A DNA stretch of 64,000 nucleotides from Cheilinus undulatus (lineage: Eukaryota > Chordata > Actinopteri > Labriformes > Labridae). The stretch lies in the NCBI RefSeq assembly GCF_018320785.1, contig NW_024571682.1:1-64000 (forward strand). The letters are read 5' to 3'. The position numbers and the translations under genes are program-made. The stretch's first letter is position 1. Each line of letters opens with the position of its first letter. Below the pieces are notes generated by a model. The model saw only the letters and a program-made list of their open reading frames with translations, had not been told where the DNA came from and searched no databases. Below, one piece after another: positions 30,385-42,900 of this stretch.

Positions 30385-31181
30385 TTACATGCAAAAGTGT
30401 CTTCTTTTATGTTATTCTATTCATAGACCTCATTGCTCTTGTTTAAAGTTAGTGCAGCACTCTCAGTCATTAAAAAATCTCAAAAGATACATTTAGAATT
30501 TTGTGACTTTAATGAACACAAAATAAAAGAACAAAAATAAACCAAAGCAGGGCATCTTCATTTGGAATCAAGTCGTTTACAAAAAGCAGAAGCAGGAGAA
30601 GTTTTAACAGTTTTATTGTGGGGATAACACTGGTGCAGGGAGGGAGGAATCCGTGAATCCAAAACAGTGAACTTAAATCTTCTTGAGAACGAGGCAGGAA
30701 GGAGGCACTGGAAATAAAGGAGGAGAGGCACAGTCAGTCAAAAAGTCAAAAAAAATTCACAAGAGGTTACTGAGATTGATCACGAGTGAAAACACTTAGT
30801 AGCGGAGCCGACATACCACTGAGGGTGGACGATAATACACTGGCATCAGAGAGAGCTTCTGCAGCCAACTTCAGGAGACGCTGATTGGAGATGCGCCGCA
30901 GGTGTGCCGCTCAAAGCCCGGGGGGAGGGGAGAGAGTCACACAGCCAGGAGTAAAGTTACCTTCATACACAGCTCACCGGAAACAGGAAGTCTTCACAAA
31001 ATAAAACTCAAGGAGAGTCGATCACCACAAAATTAAGATTACAAAAATAAACTCTATAATCTTAATAGTTAATAGAAAAATATTTGTAACACGTTCCTAT
31101 AGAAAATGTAACATTCACACCAGTGGCGTCATGGTGTGTATAGGAGGTATACATCTGAACCATTTAAAATTAAACAAAAGT

Positions 31182-31213
<32 letters not shown>

Positions 31214-32800
31214 TATATATATTCATAAAGAAAAGATAAAGTAGTCTCTTATTTAAAAGTGAAAAACAGCTAATTATAATTCACTTGATCCTTGTTTGAA
31301 ACAATACATTTCATTAATGTGACAGAAACAAGCAGCAGTATTTTCAACTCGACCTGTAAATTGCTTTATATATTGTTTTTATAATGTTGGTGTTATGTGA
31401 CTGACAGTGCATGTCCACTAATAAGACAGAGACAAAACTTCAATCAACAGCCCGGGCTTTTATTAAGCTCCATCTATGAAATGACTGCCTTTATGTGGCA
31501 AAGTCATCAACATTAGACCAACCTTCAACTGTTTTCAAACTCAACTCAGACACTAGAAAGACAACAGAGACTATCAATTGTTGAACTGACAGCAGAAAGA
31601 TTTACCTGTGGAAAAAAAGTCTCTATTTTCATCTTTTTGTCCACTGATGCTGCATCAACTTTACATTTCAGTCCTGCCTGGGAACTCTTCCACTCTGGCT
31701 ACCATGAGGGGACTTTTATTCACAACAATTCAGGCTGATCCAAAATGTTTTAAAACACTTGCTAAATTACAGTAAGGAAGTATTATTAGCATTTTTAAAA
31801 CTCATTTTCAGTGTTCAGTGGAGTGATGATCCATTCTGATTGGTCCAAACGGCTCATAGCTGACATTTGCCCAACTTCCTGATGGCCAGTCCATCACTGG
31901 TCCTACCAGTTTATTTATGCTGAAGTTCAGATCAACTCTCAGGTTATCTGCATGTTTTAAATCACACATTTGCACACACAAGTCAATGAAAAATCACCAA
32001 AGTGTCTTCTTCTCTATTCTACCTGCAAAACTTGTTGCTTTAAGTCAGAACTGCACTCTTTCAATCAATAAGAAATCACAAAAACACACATGAAGATTTT
32101 TAGGGGCTTTAATCAACACAAAATTCAAATACAAAAATAAACCAAAGCAAGGCCACTTTATCTGGAATTCAGACATTTCCAAACACAATCAATGATTTTC
32201 AGCAAAGATGTCACACTCGATTCGTTCAAAGCTGAAAATAAAACACTTCCTAAACAGAAAAAGACAAATATCTGCAGCAAGCTCTGATAGAAAATTTCAC
32301 ATCCCACAACCCTTTAAAGTCTCAGTGCAAATAAAAATGCTTCAACACATCAGTTCAATTCATCCCTCTGAAGCCTTTAAACTGAAGGAAAACAGAGATA
32401 TTAATGAAGGAAAGACAAAGGAGTCACAATTCATCATGAAAAAACAAACTCATTACAGTTCACTTGATCCTGCTTTCAACCAATACATTTCATGAATGTG
32501 ACAGAAATAAGCAGAAATATTTACAACTTGAACTGGAAAACAAATGTGTGTAAGGTGTGTATTGTGTGAGTGTGAGTCCAGAGATACAACAGAGCCAAAA
32601 CTTTAATCAACAGCCCGGGCTTTTATTAAGCTCCATCTATGAAATGACTGCCTTTATGTGGGAAAGTCATCAACATTAGACCAACATTTAACTGTTTTCA
32701 AACTCAACTCAGACACTAGAAAGACGCCAAAGACTATCAACTGTTGAACTGACAGCAGGAAGAAGATTTACCTGTGAACAAAAGTCTCTTGATTTTCATC
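30385..32800. repeat. Tandem duplication in the class I 3' flank
   Basis: A block at about 30385-31620 is repeated at about 31980-32800. Landmarks in the same order: AAAGTGTCTTCTT, ACAAAAATAAACCAAAGCA, ACAATACATTTCAT, CAGCCCGGGCTTTTATTAAG, and ATTTACCTGTG. The first unit holds about 450 bp of extra DNA (30600-31090). The second unit also has a close copy at 62810-63570. No coding frame is preserved, and the small open frames here are not convincing genes. Confidence 0.75.
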
Positions 32801-33201
32801 TGCCTGCTATTTTAACACCCAAAGGGCTCTCTAACTGAGGCCTGCCTTTACATTTCAAATGTCCGCTAACACCAGGCTAGAAAAAGAGACTGAGCCTTCA
32901 ACTCTGATGGGCTTTTATTTCAAGTTTGACGCTCTCATTGCTCATGTTGCTGTTATGTTTGATTGAATCAGACATTTTTTGGAAGTTTCTTTTAGCATTA
33001 TAGATAGAGTAGTAATCAGGCTCAAACCTCTGTCCAATGAATTAGAAACTATTGAAGAAGTCCTTCCAAAACTCACAGGAACCTGGAGTCAAACTGATTT
33101 CACATCAGAGGATCAATGGAGGACAGTTTATCGGTGGAGAAGACCACCATCTTCACTCACACTTGGCACCCTTTGGGGCTCCAAACACACAATTTAGGGA
33201 G
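31634..33201. repeat. Segmental duplication, copy 1 (partner 62499-64000)
   Basis: Near-identical to 62499-64000 in the same orientation, apart from small indels and one gap of roughly 110 bp in the partner (around 31910-32025 here). In this copy it ends about 535 bases downstream of the class I stop codon. Confidence 0.9.
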
Positions 33202-33735
33202 TTAAATTCATAATTCATGTTTGTGATGTTGATCTGTTGTGTTGCTCCATTTGGTCAAACAAGCAGAGAACCAAAGAACGGCTTTCTCCACATCAAAAAC
33301 CTCAAATATGCTGCTTGACAACAATCTGGACTCTTGTCGTTCATATTAGAATAAAACAGGATGGTATGAGGAGAGATGAGAAAATGTGAAGGCATGTCTG
33401 TGCTGTGTGGTTATGTATGAATATTAACGTCTTTATTACAAACATTTATTTTAGCACAAAGCTCCCAACACCAGACGGATTTAACACACTAAACTATATT
33501 TTAGCATTTTTTCACTCTTTTTGTCACATGAGAAACCTATTTTTAATCCAAAACTATCAAATGTCAACCTTCATGTTTGAGATTTCTAATGAATTTGTCA
33601 CCACATTTTCAAACTTGTTTTCTTTGTTTTTCAATCAATAAGAATCTAAAATCAAATTCTTCACTGATCAGTTTATGTCTTCAATGATGAAGAGCAAATG
33701 AAGTGTCAGAGAAATTTTTAGATCTGCTCATTGCT
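33202..33735 (-). other. Class I 3' UTR and flank with candidate poly(A) signals
   Basis: Minus-strand AATAAA hexamers lie at 33445-33450 and 33432-33437, about 290-300 bases past the stop codon, so a short 3' UTR is likely. The stretch is AT-rich and otherwise featureless. Confidence 0.5.
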
Positions 33736-33759
33736 TCAGTCCAAAATGTCTCCATAAAC
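33736..33759 (-). CDS. Class I exon 8, end of cytoplasmic tail
   Basis: After a CTGCAG acceptor it encodes V-Y-G-D-I-L-D and TGA. A tyrosine followed by Gly-Asp-Ile-Leu closes an acidic tail. The call rests on splice signals and frame. Confidence 0.75.
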   Translation of the reverse strand, partial: VYGDILD

Positions 33760-36700
33760 CTGCAGAAAAAGACAGAAAAGAGAATCAAACAGAGAATTAA
33801 GAAAGAAAAACTCTATGAGAACTTTATTGAACAGTATTTATAAATCCACGTTAACACTGAGGTCTGAACTAACCAGGATTTGTTCATTTAAGTGCATTTA
33901 TTTTAATCATCTCTCTAAACTTTAAATACAAGTCTCACTTTTCTGTATAATATCCATGAAAGTCAAAGATTTTCTGTCAGACTGAATGTGTCAATAATAA
34001 AGGAACAATCTCAGGAGGTTTCTTTGGACTCTGTTTTTAAAATCAGCAATAAAATCAGCTCAATTGGAGACTGAAATAAAGAAACTTACTGAGTCCAGGC
34101 TGTTGTCTTTGTCTTTCTCAAGAATGGGTTGTTCTGAACCACAGCTGCTGGCGACTGTAAGGTCAGAAGAACAACGTTAGCATGGATCAAACTCTGAGCT
34201 GAGACTGTCGTTTACAACAGAGAACTCTCCAGAAACCCTTCTCATCAACACAATTCATTTCAGCTCTGATTAAACACAATCAAATCAGGATCTACTTACT
34301 AGATGGAGGGCGTTTGGCTGAAACAGAAATCAGAGAAAAACATTACTGATGGAACATTTGACATTTCTAGCCTGTGTCACTGATTTCCTGTTATGATCCG
34401 CTCATCTACCTGATCAAACATCAATAAAACATTTTTCTTTAGTTTAGATTTGACACGCTTTCTTTCTCCACTCCCTGTCATCATCCTGCTGCAGCGCTAA
34501 CACACCCACAAAGTTTGGCAGCTGAGTCGACTTTCTGCGTGTCGCCATGAGCCAACAGGTCGTTTCCACTGAGAGGGTCAGTTTGGTACAGTATGGTACG
34601 CGTTTATTAGTGTTTCCTTTAACAAAAGAAGGAAAGGGGTCTCAAATAACAGACCCCTCTTTGGGTGCCAAGCTCACCTATCCATCCCAGAAAGGTGGAG
34701 CTATACACAACAACACAGGGTTTACACTGACGTCACTTTTAGCAAGTGACTTTAAAACAGGAATGACTGAAATACTGATGGACTTGACAGTATTTTTTGT
34801 CTTTCCCTATAAAACCAGCCTTGTTAATCTAACATCACAGGACTTCATGTACAGCTATAAAACATAATCCACAGTCATTAGATGCCCTGCATCTTAGATA
34901 TTATTTGACCGTCTGGTTGATCTGCTGAAATTTAAGGTCTTCATTTTCCTTTGAGGTCAGAGAAAGGAGAACAGAGTTGAGTTCAGATTATATTCATAAC
35001 TAACTAAATGCTTGTGTTATCTACTGTAACAGCCCAGATTCATCTCATGTCTTTATTAAAGACCCTGTAAAGTGAAATCCAATGTTTTAGTCTTTTAACA
35101 TTCCAGATATGTTCGAATATGGTTGCTGGGGGTTGGTTGGTTGCAGGGGTGCAGCAATACATGTATCTGTATGGAACTGTGCAATACAGTGCGGACCGAA
35201 CCGAACCGAGACCACTGAATCGAACAATACGCAATTTTATATTTATTTTATCAACTTCTGACGAGGCACTCTGTGCTGAAAGTTCAGTGGATATGTTATG
35301 CACAGCAGAACATGTGTCAGGTATAGCTGCACCGGATACATTTAACTTTCAATAAACAAGTAAAAAAAGGTATGGAAATTTCTCTATTTTTGTATCGAAC
35401 CGTGACAAAAACGAATCGAACCGAACCGTGAATTTTGTGTATCGTTGCACCCCTAGTAAAACTGTGAAAACACTGAGATCTACCTGTGACTGAATTCTGA
35501 ATTTGGACTGTTAGACAGTTTTATACCTCTTTCCTGGCTTGGTTTCATATGGGCGGGGCCGATATGTGGCTCATGATGTCATGAGCCCACAGTGGGGAAT
35601 GGCCCCGCCCCTCTAACGCGACAATATAAAATCACAGAGCAGTTCATCCCAGTACAGTCTGTTGTTTGCTGATGTTACTGCCTTTATTGAAAGTTAACAG
35701 TCAGTCAAATGCTATTATTTAGTTCATTGTGAGATAAATTTGCGAAATCTATCAGCCACAGAGGATCATTTTAAGCACAGATGTCAAACTCAAGGCCCGA
35801 GGCCGAATTTTGCCCGTTAAACAGGTCAAACAGGCCCACATGATGATCTCATATTTCTGTTATGACTGGCCCATCAGTTTGAGGTCTGCAGGATTTCCTC
35901 AAGTATAAAAATGTGAACTTATCCTTGATGATTTAAGATATCCTTGTTAAGTCACAAAATCTGATTAAGTAAGGAGTAAAAATATTTAGATAAGAAGTCA
36001 GGAATGTGGGGAAAGAAATTAATTTGTGATTTAATTTCACATTTTTAATTTAGCATCTCACAATTTGGACTCAAACTTAGGATTTTGACTTTTAATTTCC
36101 TACTTTGAGTATTTCAACTCATAATTTTGACTTCTCTTATAATATTTTTAGCTTTAAAATTCATAATTCTAATTTTCAAGTAATATTTTGACCCTTTAAG
36201 CCAATTATTTTGAATTTTATCTCACATTTCCAACTCCAAACTTTACTTCATGATCCCATAGTTTGACCCTTTAGACTCACAATTTAAAATTTTGAGTCAG
36301 ATTTTGACTTTTGATTTCATGATGACAAATTTTATTGTATAAGCTGATCTTTTAAACTATTGATTTTGACTTCTTTCTAAAAGATTTGTGCTTAAAAAAA
36401 AAAAAAAGATTATTAGGGGCTTGGGGCAACGACACGAGCCACTCTCTTCTCCATAGCAAAACTATCTCCCAAAACTCCTCTCTACTGTCACAGCTGAAAC
36501 TGCTCTCTGTGATCAGTGATGCGTGACCGTGCAGGCATTAATTACCATGACAACAGCAGCTCTGCTGCTTTGATGTCATTGCTGATTGACACACATACAG
36601 CCCCCAATGAGCTCTGATCACGCACACATATGGAGCTGTTCCATAAAGCAGCCCATTTAAACAATGCTTTACCAGGATGGTGGGACAATGTAGGTGGCGT

Positions 36701-39700
36701 CTCATCCACATACAGTCTCCCATAAAGACAGCCACACATATATCACATATAACGAGAATGGGAGAGATTGTGTGTTTGCTTGTATGCTGGCACGTGAAGC
36801 GCACATGTGGATGTGTTTGTGTGTGTGTGCAAAAGTCACATGCATGTGTGAATCTGCACAAACTTCTCAGCCTATTAAACTATGTGTTCAAATGGAGCTG
36901 GAAAGATACACACTTCATCTCTTCTGCACCTGCTCTCATCAAGTTTCTTTGTATCACAGCCACGTCCATTTGTAGTCATAATGTGACCTCAGCTCATAGG
37001 GAGGGCCAACACCACCAGGTATATCAAGAAGACAGCTGAAGCTCAGGTGCCAGGTGATCAGCATCAGCCAATCAGGCCACACATGACTAAAACACATGAA
37101 TGAAGTCTCCTGTCATGTACAGTGTTATCCAGCTACATGCTGCTTCAGCCTGGACTTAGACATGACCTTGTAATGACAGGTCGGGTCTATTGTCATGAAT
37201 GACCTTGCGATGAAACCGGCACAGCCCCCCCTGGGCCCCTCTCGCAATTTCTGCTTGAGGAAATTGTCTAGTTTTTCAATTTCAATTTCATGCTTTGAAA
37301 TAAGAAAATGACTTTTCTCAGACTGTGAGCCTTTAAACTTCTCTTTTTTGGCTTTTTAAATGTCAAAACCGTGTATCATCAGTGCTGGTTTTTTTCCATA
37401 TTTTCTGGTGAAACAAGATTGACAGTTTATGGTTAAAAAGGTGACCCTGTTAGGCCCTCAGGTTTGTCCTGAAACCAGAATCCTGCCCCTACTGTGACTT
37501 GGTTTGACACCCCTGATTTAAAGCATCATAACAGAGATTTGAGCCAGTAAACTGACCTTTTATCTTCTTTGGCACAGAGCCAGGCAGCGGTGCTCTGATC
37601 ATCAGGTCAACATTCAGATTGTAACATTTTTTAAATCTGAGAGGATCGTATTTCTCCTGAGTGGGCGTGGCTTCAGCTCATTCAACAGGCACGCCCACAC
37701 CATCCTGGAGCAGATTTTACTGCCTCATTTTTCAAGATTTTGAAGCTTGATTTCATAAACTTAGAGATGTTTTAATACATCATACAAAAAACCTAAATAC
37801 AGATTCATTTTCACTTTAGAGAGTCTTTAATGTACGGTTACGACTCCAAACATTTCTATAAATATATTCCATCAGCTGAGGGTATGGACTGACCGCAGTT
37901 CACATATTTAAGATGGAGTTATTAAAAAGACAGCACTGTTCAGCTGAAATAAAGCTGTTTACTGATAACTCCCCACTGATTTGTCACGAGCCTGAACTTT
38001 CTGCTGCTCCCACCAAGTGAGGATACGAGTGTCTGTGGAAACACAAACTATTCTGAGCTGTATTGTACCAAAACAAACCAAACTGTACTCAATCAAACTG
38101 AGATTAAATTTGCTTCTCTTTAACATCCTGAAAAAAAACCAACTCAAAGTCTTAAATTTAATCACTTTAAAAACAAACAGGACAAAGTTTGTGTCTCTTA
38201 CGTGCTCTCTTCTTGTAAATCATGTATCCAAGGCCGGCGAGGGCGAGAACGAGAAGAACACCCACAGCGATGCCAATGCCGATGATCGTGTTATCCACTG
38301 TTGATCAGAAATCAATAAACCACAGTTACAACCTGTGACGATGAAGCAGGTTAGAGGAGGAGAACATCTGCAGACCATCATCCTGGAAATAAACTCTGTT
38401 TGTCCTGATGATGTGAATTTTCATCCTGACGTGTCTGTAAATAAAACCTCCATCTATGTTTGAGCTCATTTTCTACTCCTGTTGTCTCGCTTTATCTCAA
38501 CGCTGCTTTCTTGAAAACATGTTGATGTTTAGCACCATGAGAGCTTTGACAAACATATTCACACTTATTTTTCTGTCAGCACAAAGAAAAGAAAACTGAT
38601 TAAAAACAATTCTCCAATAAACTAAACTCTTTTATAAAAACACATCAAATCTGAGAAGTCTGTGAGATAAAACTTCTCATCCAGCACACGACTGTTACAG
38701 TAAAATTCCCTCTTTCATCACGTCTGATCCAGGTCTTACCGTGGTTGGTTTTGATCTCTCTTTTCTCCAGTCTGGTGACGATGTCCTCCTTCACACCAGA
38801 CAGCTGAAACACACAATCGTACTTCTCCCAGTCTCCAGAGGGAAGTTCCAGGTCAGCACTCATCTGGAAGGATCCGTCAGGGTTGGGGAGGATCTCCCCA
38901 ACGTCCACGTCCTCCTGAAGCTCCTCTCCATCTTTCCTCCAGAACATCACGGCTCTGTTGGGGTAGAAACCTGTAGCATGGCAGGTGATCCGAGAGGAGG
39001 GAGACTTCTGGAGGAGAGACACTGTGGGGAGGTCTGGAGAGCACACAGAAAGACCGTTTAGAGTTTCTCTCATTTAACATTATTGCGGAGCTTTATGTCT
39101 TTATTTGGACAGGACAGAGGATAGAGGACAAAATCAGGGAGAGATTGTTTAGACTTTCTTTATCATTATTTACTCTTATTTACTATCACTATTCCTGTTT
39201 GATGTCATGGATTTAAACGCCTCAGTAACACAAAGACTACATAGAGAGTATAGATGTCATTCTAATAAACATCATTAAATTAATATCTCTGAATAAAGAA
39301 AAGAGGAGGGGGCAGAGGGGACAAAGACACAAGTAGAGAGGTGAGGGAGGCTGAGTTATATTGGAAAGGTGGAAGAGAACAGAGAAATATAACAATAAAA
39401 AGAGAGAAAATGTTGAAAAAGTCAGAAATGCAGCAGAGAGAAAGAGAGAGAAAATGTAGGAATAAGTGAGGGGAAGCAGAGAGATGAAGAGAGAGCATGA
39501 AAGAAGAGAAATGTGTGAAATATTTACTGTGATGTCAGAGGATTAAAAAATAAGGGAAATGTGTGAACACTGTCAAAATAAAACTACATCAGGTCATCTG
39601 ATACCTGTTCTCATCAGAGAGCTCTTTCCATAGTCCACATACTTCTTCAGCCAGGCAACGCACATTGTGGTGAAGTAGTTCTGTTTAGTTGCCAAGAAAG

Positions 39701-39883
39701 CTTTGTCTTTATCCCACTTGTGTTTGGTGATGACAGCCTGAGGTCTAGGAGCGACCCATGTCATTGTCTTCATGTCCAGAGCAATGAAGTCTTCTCCATC
39801 ATAACCATGCTGATCATATCCATTAACCTCTCCAGTCTCATCGTCCCACTCACAGCCGTACATCCTCTGGTTAATGTGGACAC

Positions 39884-39932
<49 letters not shown>

Positions 39933-42900
39933 CAGTGAAGCAGAGTGAGGTCACAGCTCAGTCTTCATGATCAGCTGATTTCACATCTTCACCACAATGA
40001 CACACTGATCCACACACATCAACACAGAGCATCTACACCTCCTGCTGTGATTGGCTGGATGGAAGACGCTCACAGCCAATCATCAAGTGGACGGAGAGGA
40101 CGGCTCAGAGAGAGAGAGAGAGAGAGAGATCCTAACACAGTTCAATACTCTTCTTTCTCAAACACAAACACTGAGTTTCCATGGCGACCATCAGATTAAA
40201 CTGATCCCGGACTGAACATCCACTCTCTGTGGATCAGTCCAACATTTCCCTCGTCCTGGGACAAACTCCACACCCCACTGTCCTGAGCTGATCTACAAGT
40301 TTCCACTGAAGGAGAGTCTGGGTCCAGGATCAGTGTGTAGACTGGTGCTGCTCGGCCCTCACAGTGTTCAGCAGTGTGTTACTGCAGCTGCTCACAATAA
40401 GGCACAGACCAGCACCACCATTATGGAGACTGGGAGGACGTCTGCGTCCTGATTGCTTCATCCATCTGTCAATCATTCAACACTAACAACAGCTGTTTCC
40501 TGCTGCAGATGTTTGTTTGATGCTGCCTGAGAGGACGGACCAACACTCAGGTCAGAACAGTGGAGATAATCTCATCTAATCTGGACTAAGACTTTTTATT
40601 AAGAGCTCACACTAAAGATTCTTTCATTAGACAATTATTTGGATTTATTCATCAAACATTTGATTATTTTAAAAGGTCAACAAAGACTGGGGTGAACTTT
40701 TTCATTTGTTACATGAGAACACTGAGCTGGATTTAATCTACAATCATAGAAAACAGAATAAACTGAAACTTGACTGAGATTATGACTCTTATGTGGATCA
40801 ATTAATAAATCAACTGACTGAATATTTCTGCCGTCAAAGTTAATTCTGTCACACAAACACTGGTAAAGTTCAATTAATCTTCTGTAATCTAGATTTAATC
40901 TATACATGTATATTATGGGATGGACACTGGAAATCAGTACAGTTGACTTCATCTTATCAAATATGTTTTCTGCTCAATATTTACAGCTCAAACTCCTCCT
41001 GTCTGTCATTATTGATTATGTTCTGGCTCTAGTTTTATCAATCATGACATGGTTTCATCTGTTCAAAGTCAAACCGCTCCATAACAACGTCTCATGAACT
41101 CATTCAATCTTTAAAATGCTTCTTTTTCTGCCTAACACACAACAGTCTGTCATTATTTTACATCCTGACTGTGACATAGACACACAGTGGTGGACTTCAT
41201 CTAGTCTAATCTAATCTGCACTTGTTCTTCTCATAGATTTGATCACTTCTATTTTATATTGATTATGGACACAGTCAGGTCAGTACAGTAGAGTCGTGCT
41301 CTTCAACTCTTTAAACGTCTCATCTCAATGTGACATTTATCATGTCGTCCTGTCACTCAGCTTCATCAAAACATGCTGCTCTTCCTCTCATGTGAGGACC
41401 CAGCACAAGCACCCTGTGTCCCATTCAGGGTCCTGCACCTCACTTTGACAAACCAGCCAGTAATGTTGCTCTATCAGCTGTGTGTTGTTAAGCTGCTGTG
41501 ATCATCAGCTTTTCTAAAGGACAGGAAATATGGACCAGCCTCACTGTGGACACTTCACTCCACTTATTCTCATGTCATCTAGTGGAGATCAAGTCTTCAC
41601 AATCTCTGGGGATTATTATGGGATGGACACAAACACTCAATCAGAGCAGTACAGCAGCATCCAGGAGTCTGAGTCTCTCTCATGTTTCTGTTCAGTCCCA
41701 CTGTTTGTTTCAGAGAAAAGACTTCATCAGACTGATTCAAGCATGGGGAGAAAACACACTCCTGACTCTGAGAGTTCAAATCTGTTTACACACAAATAAA
41801 ACTAAAGACAAACACAAACTCACCTCCAGTTTGGTTGAAGCGCTGCTTTGCAGTGTCAATGTTGGCTTTGAAGGTCTGCTGGGCACCCTGACGCTTCCTA
41901 GTCTCCCCCTCCCAGTAGTCTGCTTTTCTTTCTGTGACTTTGTTCATCCAGTCCTGTTTGGGTACATCCTTCTTGATGTTACTGTCATAGTAATCTATCT
42001 GAAAATCATCCACCATCCCAACAGCCACAAACTCTGGGAAGTTTGGGACTCCAGACGATGCCGTGTAGAAATACTGCAGAGAGTGAGTCACTGTAAGAAG
42101 AAAATGTTTTCATCAGTTCAGTTTTTAGTTCACACTTTTATTCATCATTGAACAATATTATTATCCAGCAGATTTAAACAACATTCAACACAATCTAATA
42201 ATCTCTTCGCACTCATTAAAAACTGAAATTCATTCATAGATTAAAGAAAAGTTGATCTCGAAACTCTTGAATATTTCGGATAAATGTCTGTATGATTTAT
42301 TATCTCTCTATAATCTCATTTTCTCCTTATTTGATATCTGAAAACCTCGGACCAAAATATACCTGCTGAATGATTCAATCTCATTTCTACATTCAACAGA
42401 CCACATTTTTCTCTGTAATCATAGAACATCTATTAATATATCACAGTAGCTAAAACATCAATGATTAGATCAGTAACCACCCGTCAGTTTGATTTCTTTA
42501 AAGCTCTTTCAGAAAACTTTTGAATTCATCTTATTTGGTTCAGATGTTGGTTGTTTTCACTGTTATCATCTTTAACTCAAATAATGACTTATTATATTTT
42601 TATATTGATGTTTTTTTATGTTCCCTTATTTTAATGATTATAATATTTTTGTAATATTTAAATCTGATGTGAATCAAAACAATCACAGAAATATGAGAAA
42701 GGACAGTCAGATATTTGTGTTATATTTACATTTCTAATGTGCTGATTCTGAACATTTTCTACAACTGTTGTTGATATATTGAACTAAAACTAAACAGATT
42801 ATTTTAAATAAACTCTATCATCCTTTATTAAATTCAATAATATAAAAATAGATCCTCTAAATCAGTGGTTCTCAGCTGGTCAGGCATCAGGACCCACAAC

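Larger units (their letters stand above)
34318..38201. other. Class I intron 5 (3.9 kb), largely repeats
   Basis: Holds an interspersed repeat fragment near 34545-34900 (GGTACAGTATGGTACGCG motif), a MITE at 35144-35455 and a large hAT-type element at 35778-37515. About 37516-38201 shows nothing recognisable. Confidence 0.6.

Noticed and set aside
32208-32495. 95-codon frame conserved at 62990-63283, considered as a duplicated small gene
   Set aside because: The conservation follows from the recent segmental duplication of the whole region. The frames differ by an in-frame indel but carry no recognisable domain, and the third related unit (30385-31620) does not keep the frame.
40360-40366. 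CACAGTG heptamer, considered as a V(D)J recombination signal in class I intron 2
   Set aside because: No nonamer at 12- or 23-base spacing and no V or J segment beside it.
41498-42151. 217-codon plus-strand open frame
   Set aside because: It overlaps class I exon 2 antisense and resembles no protein family I know.
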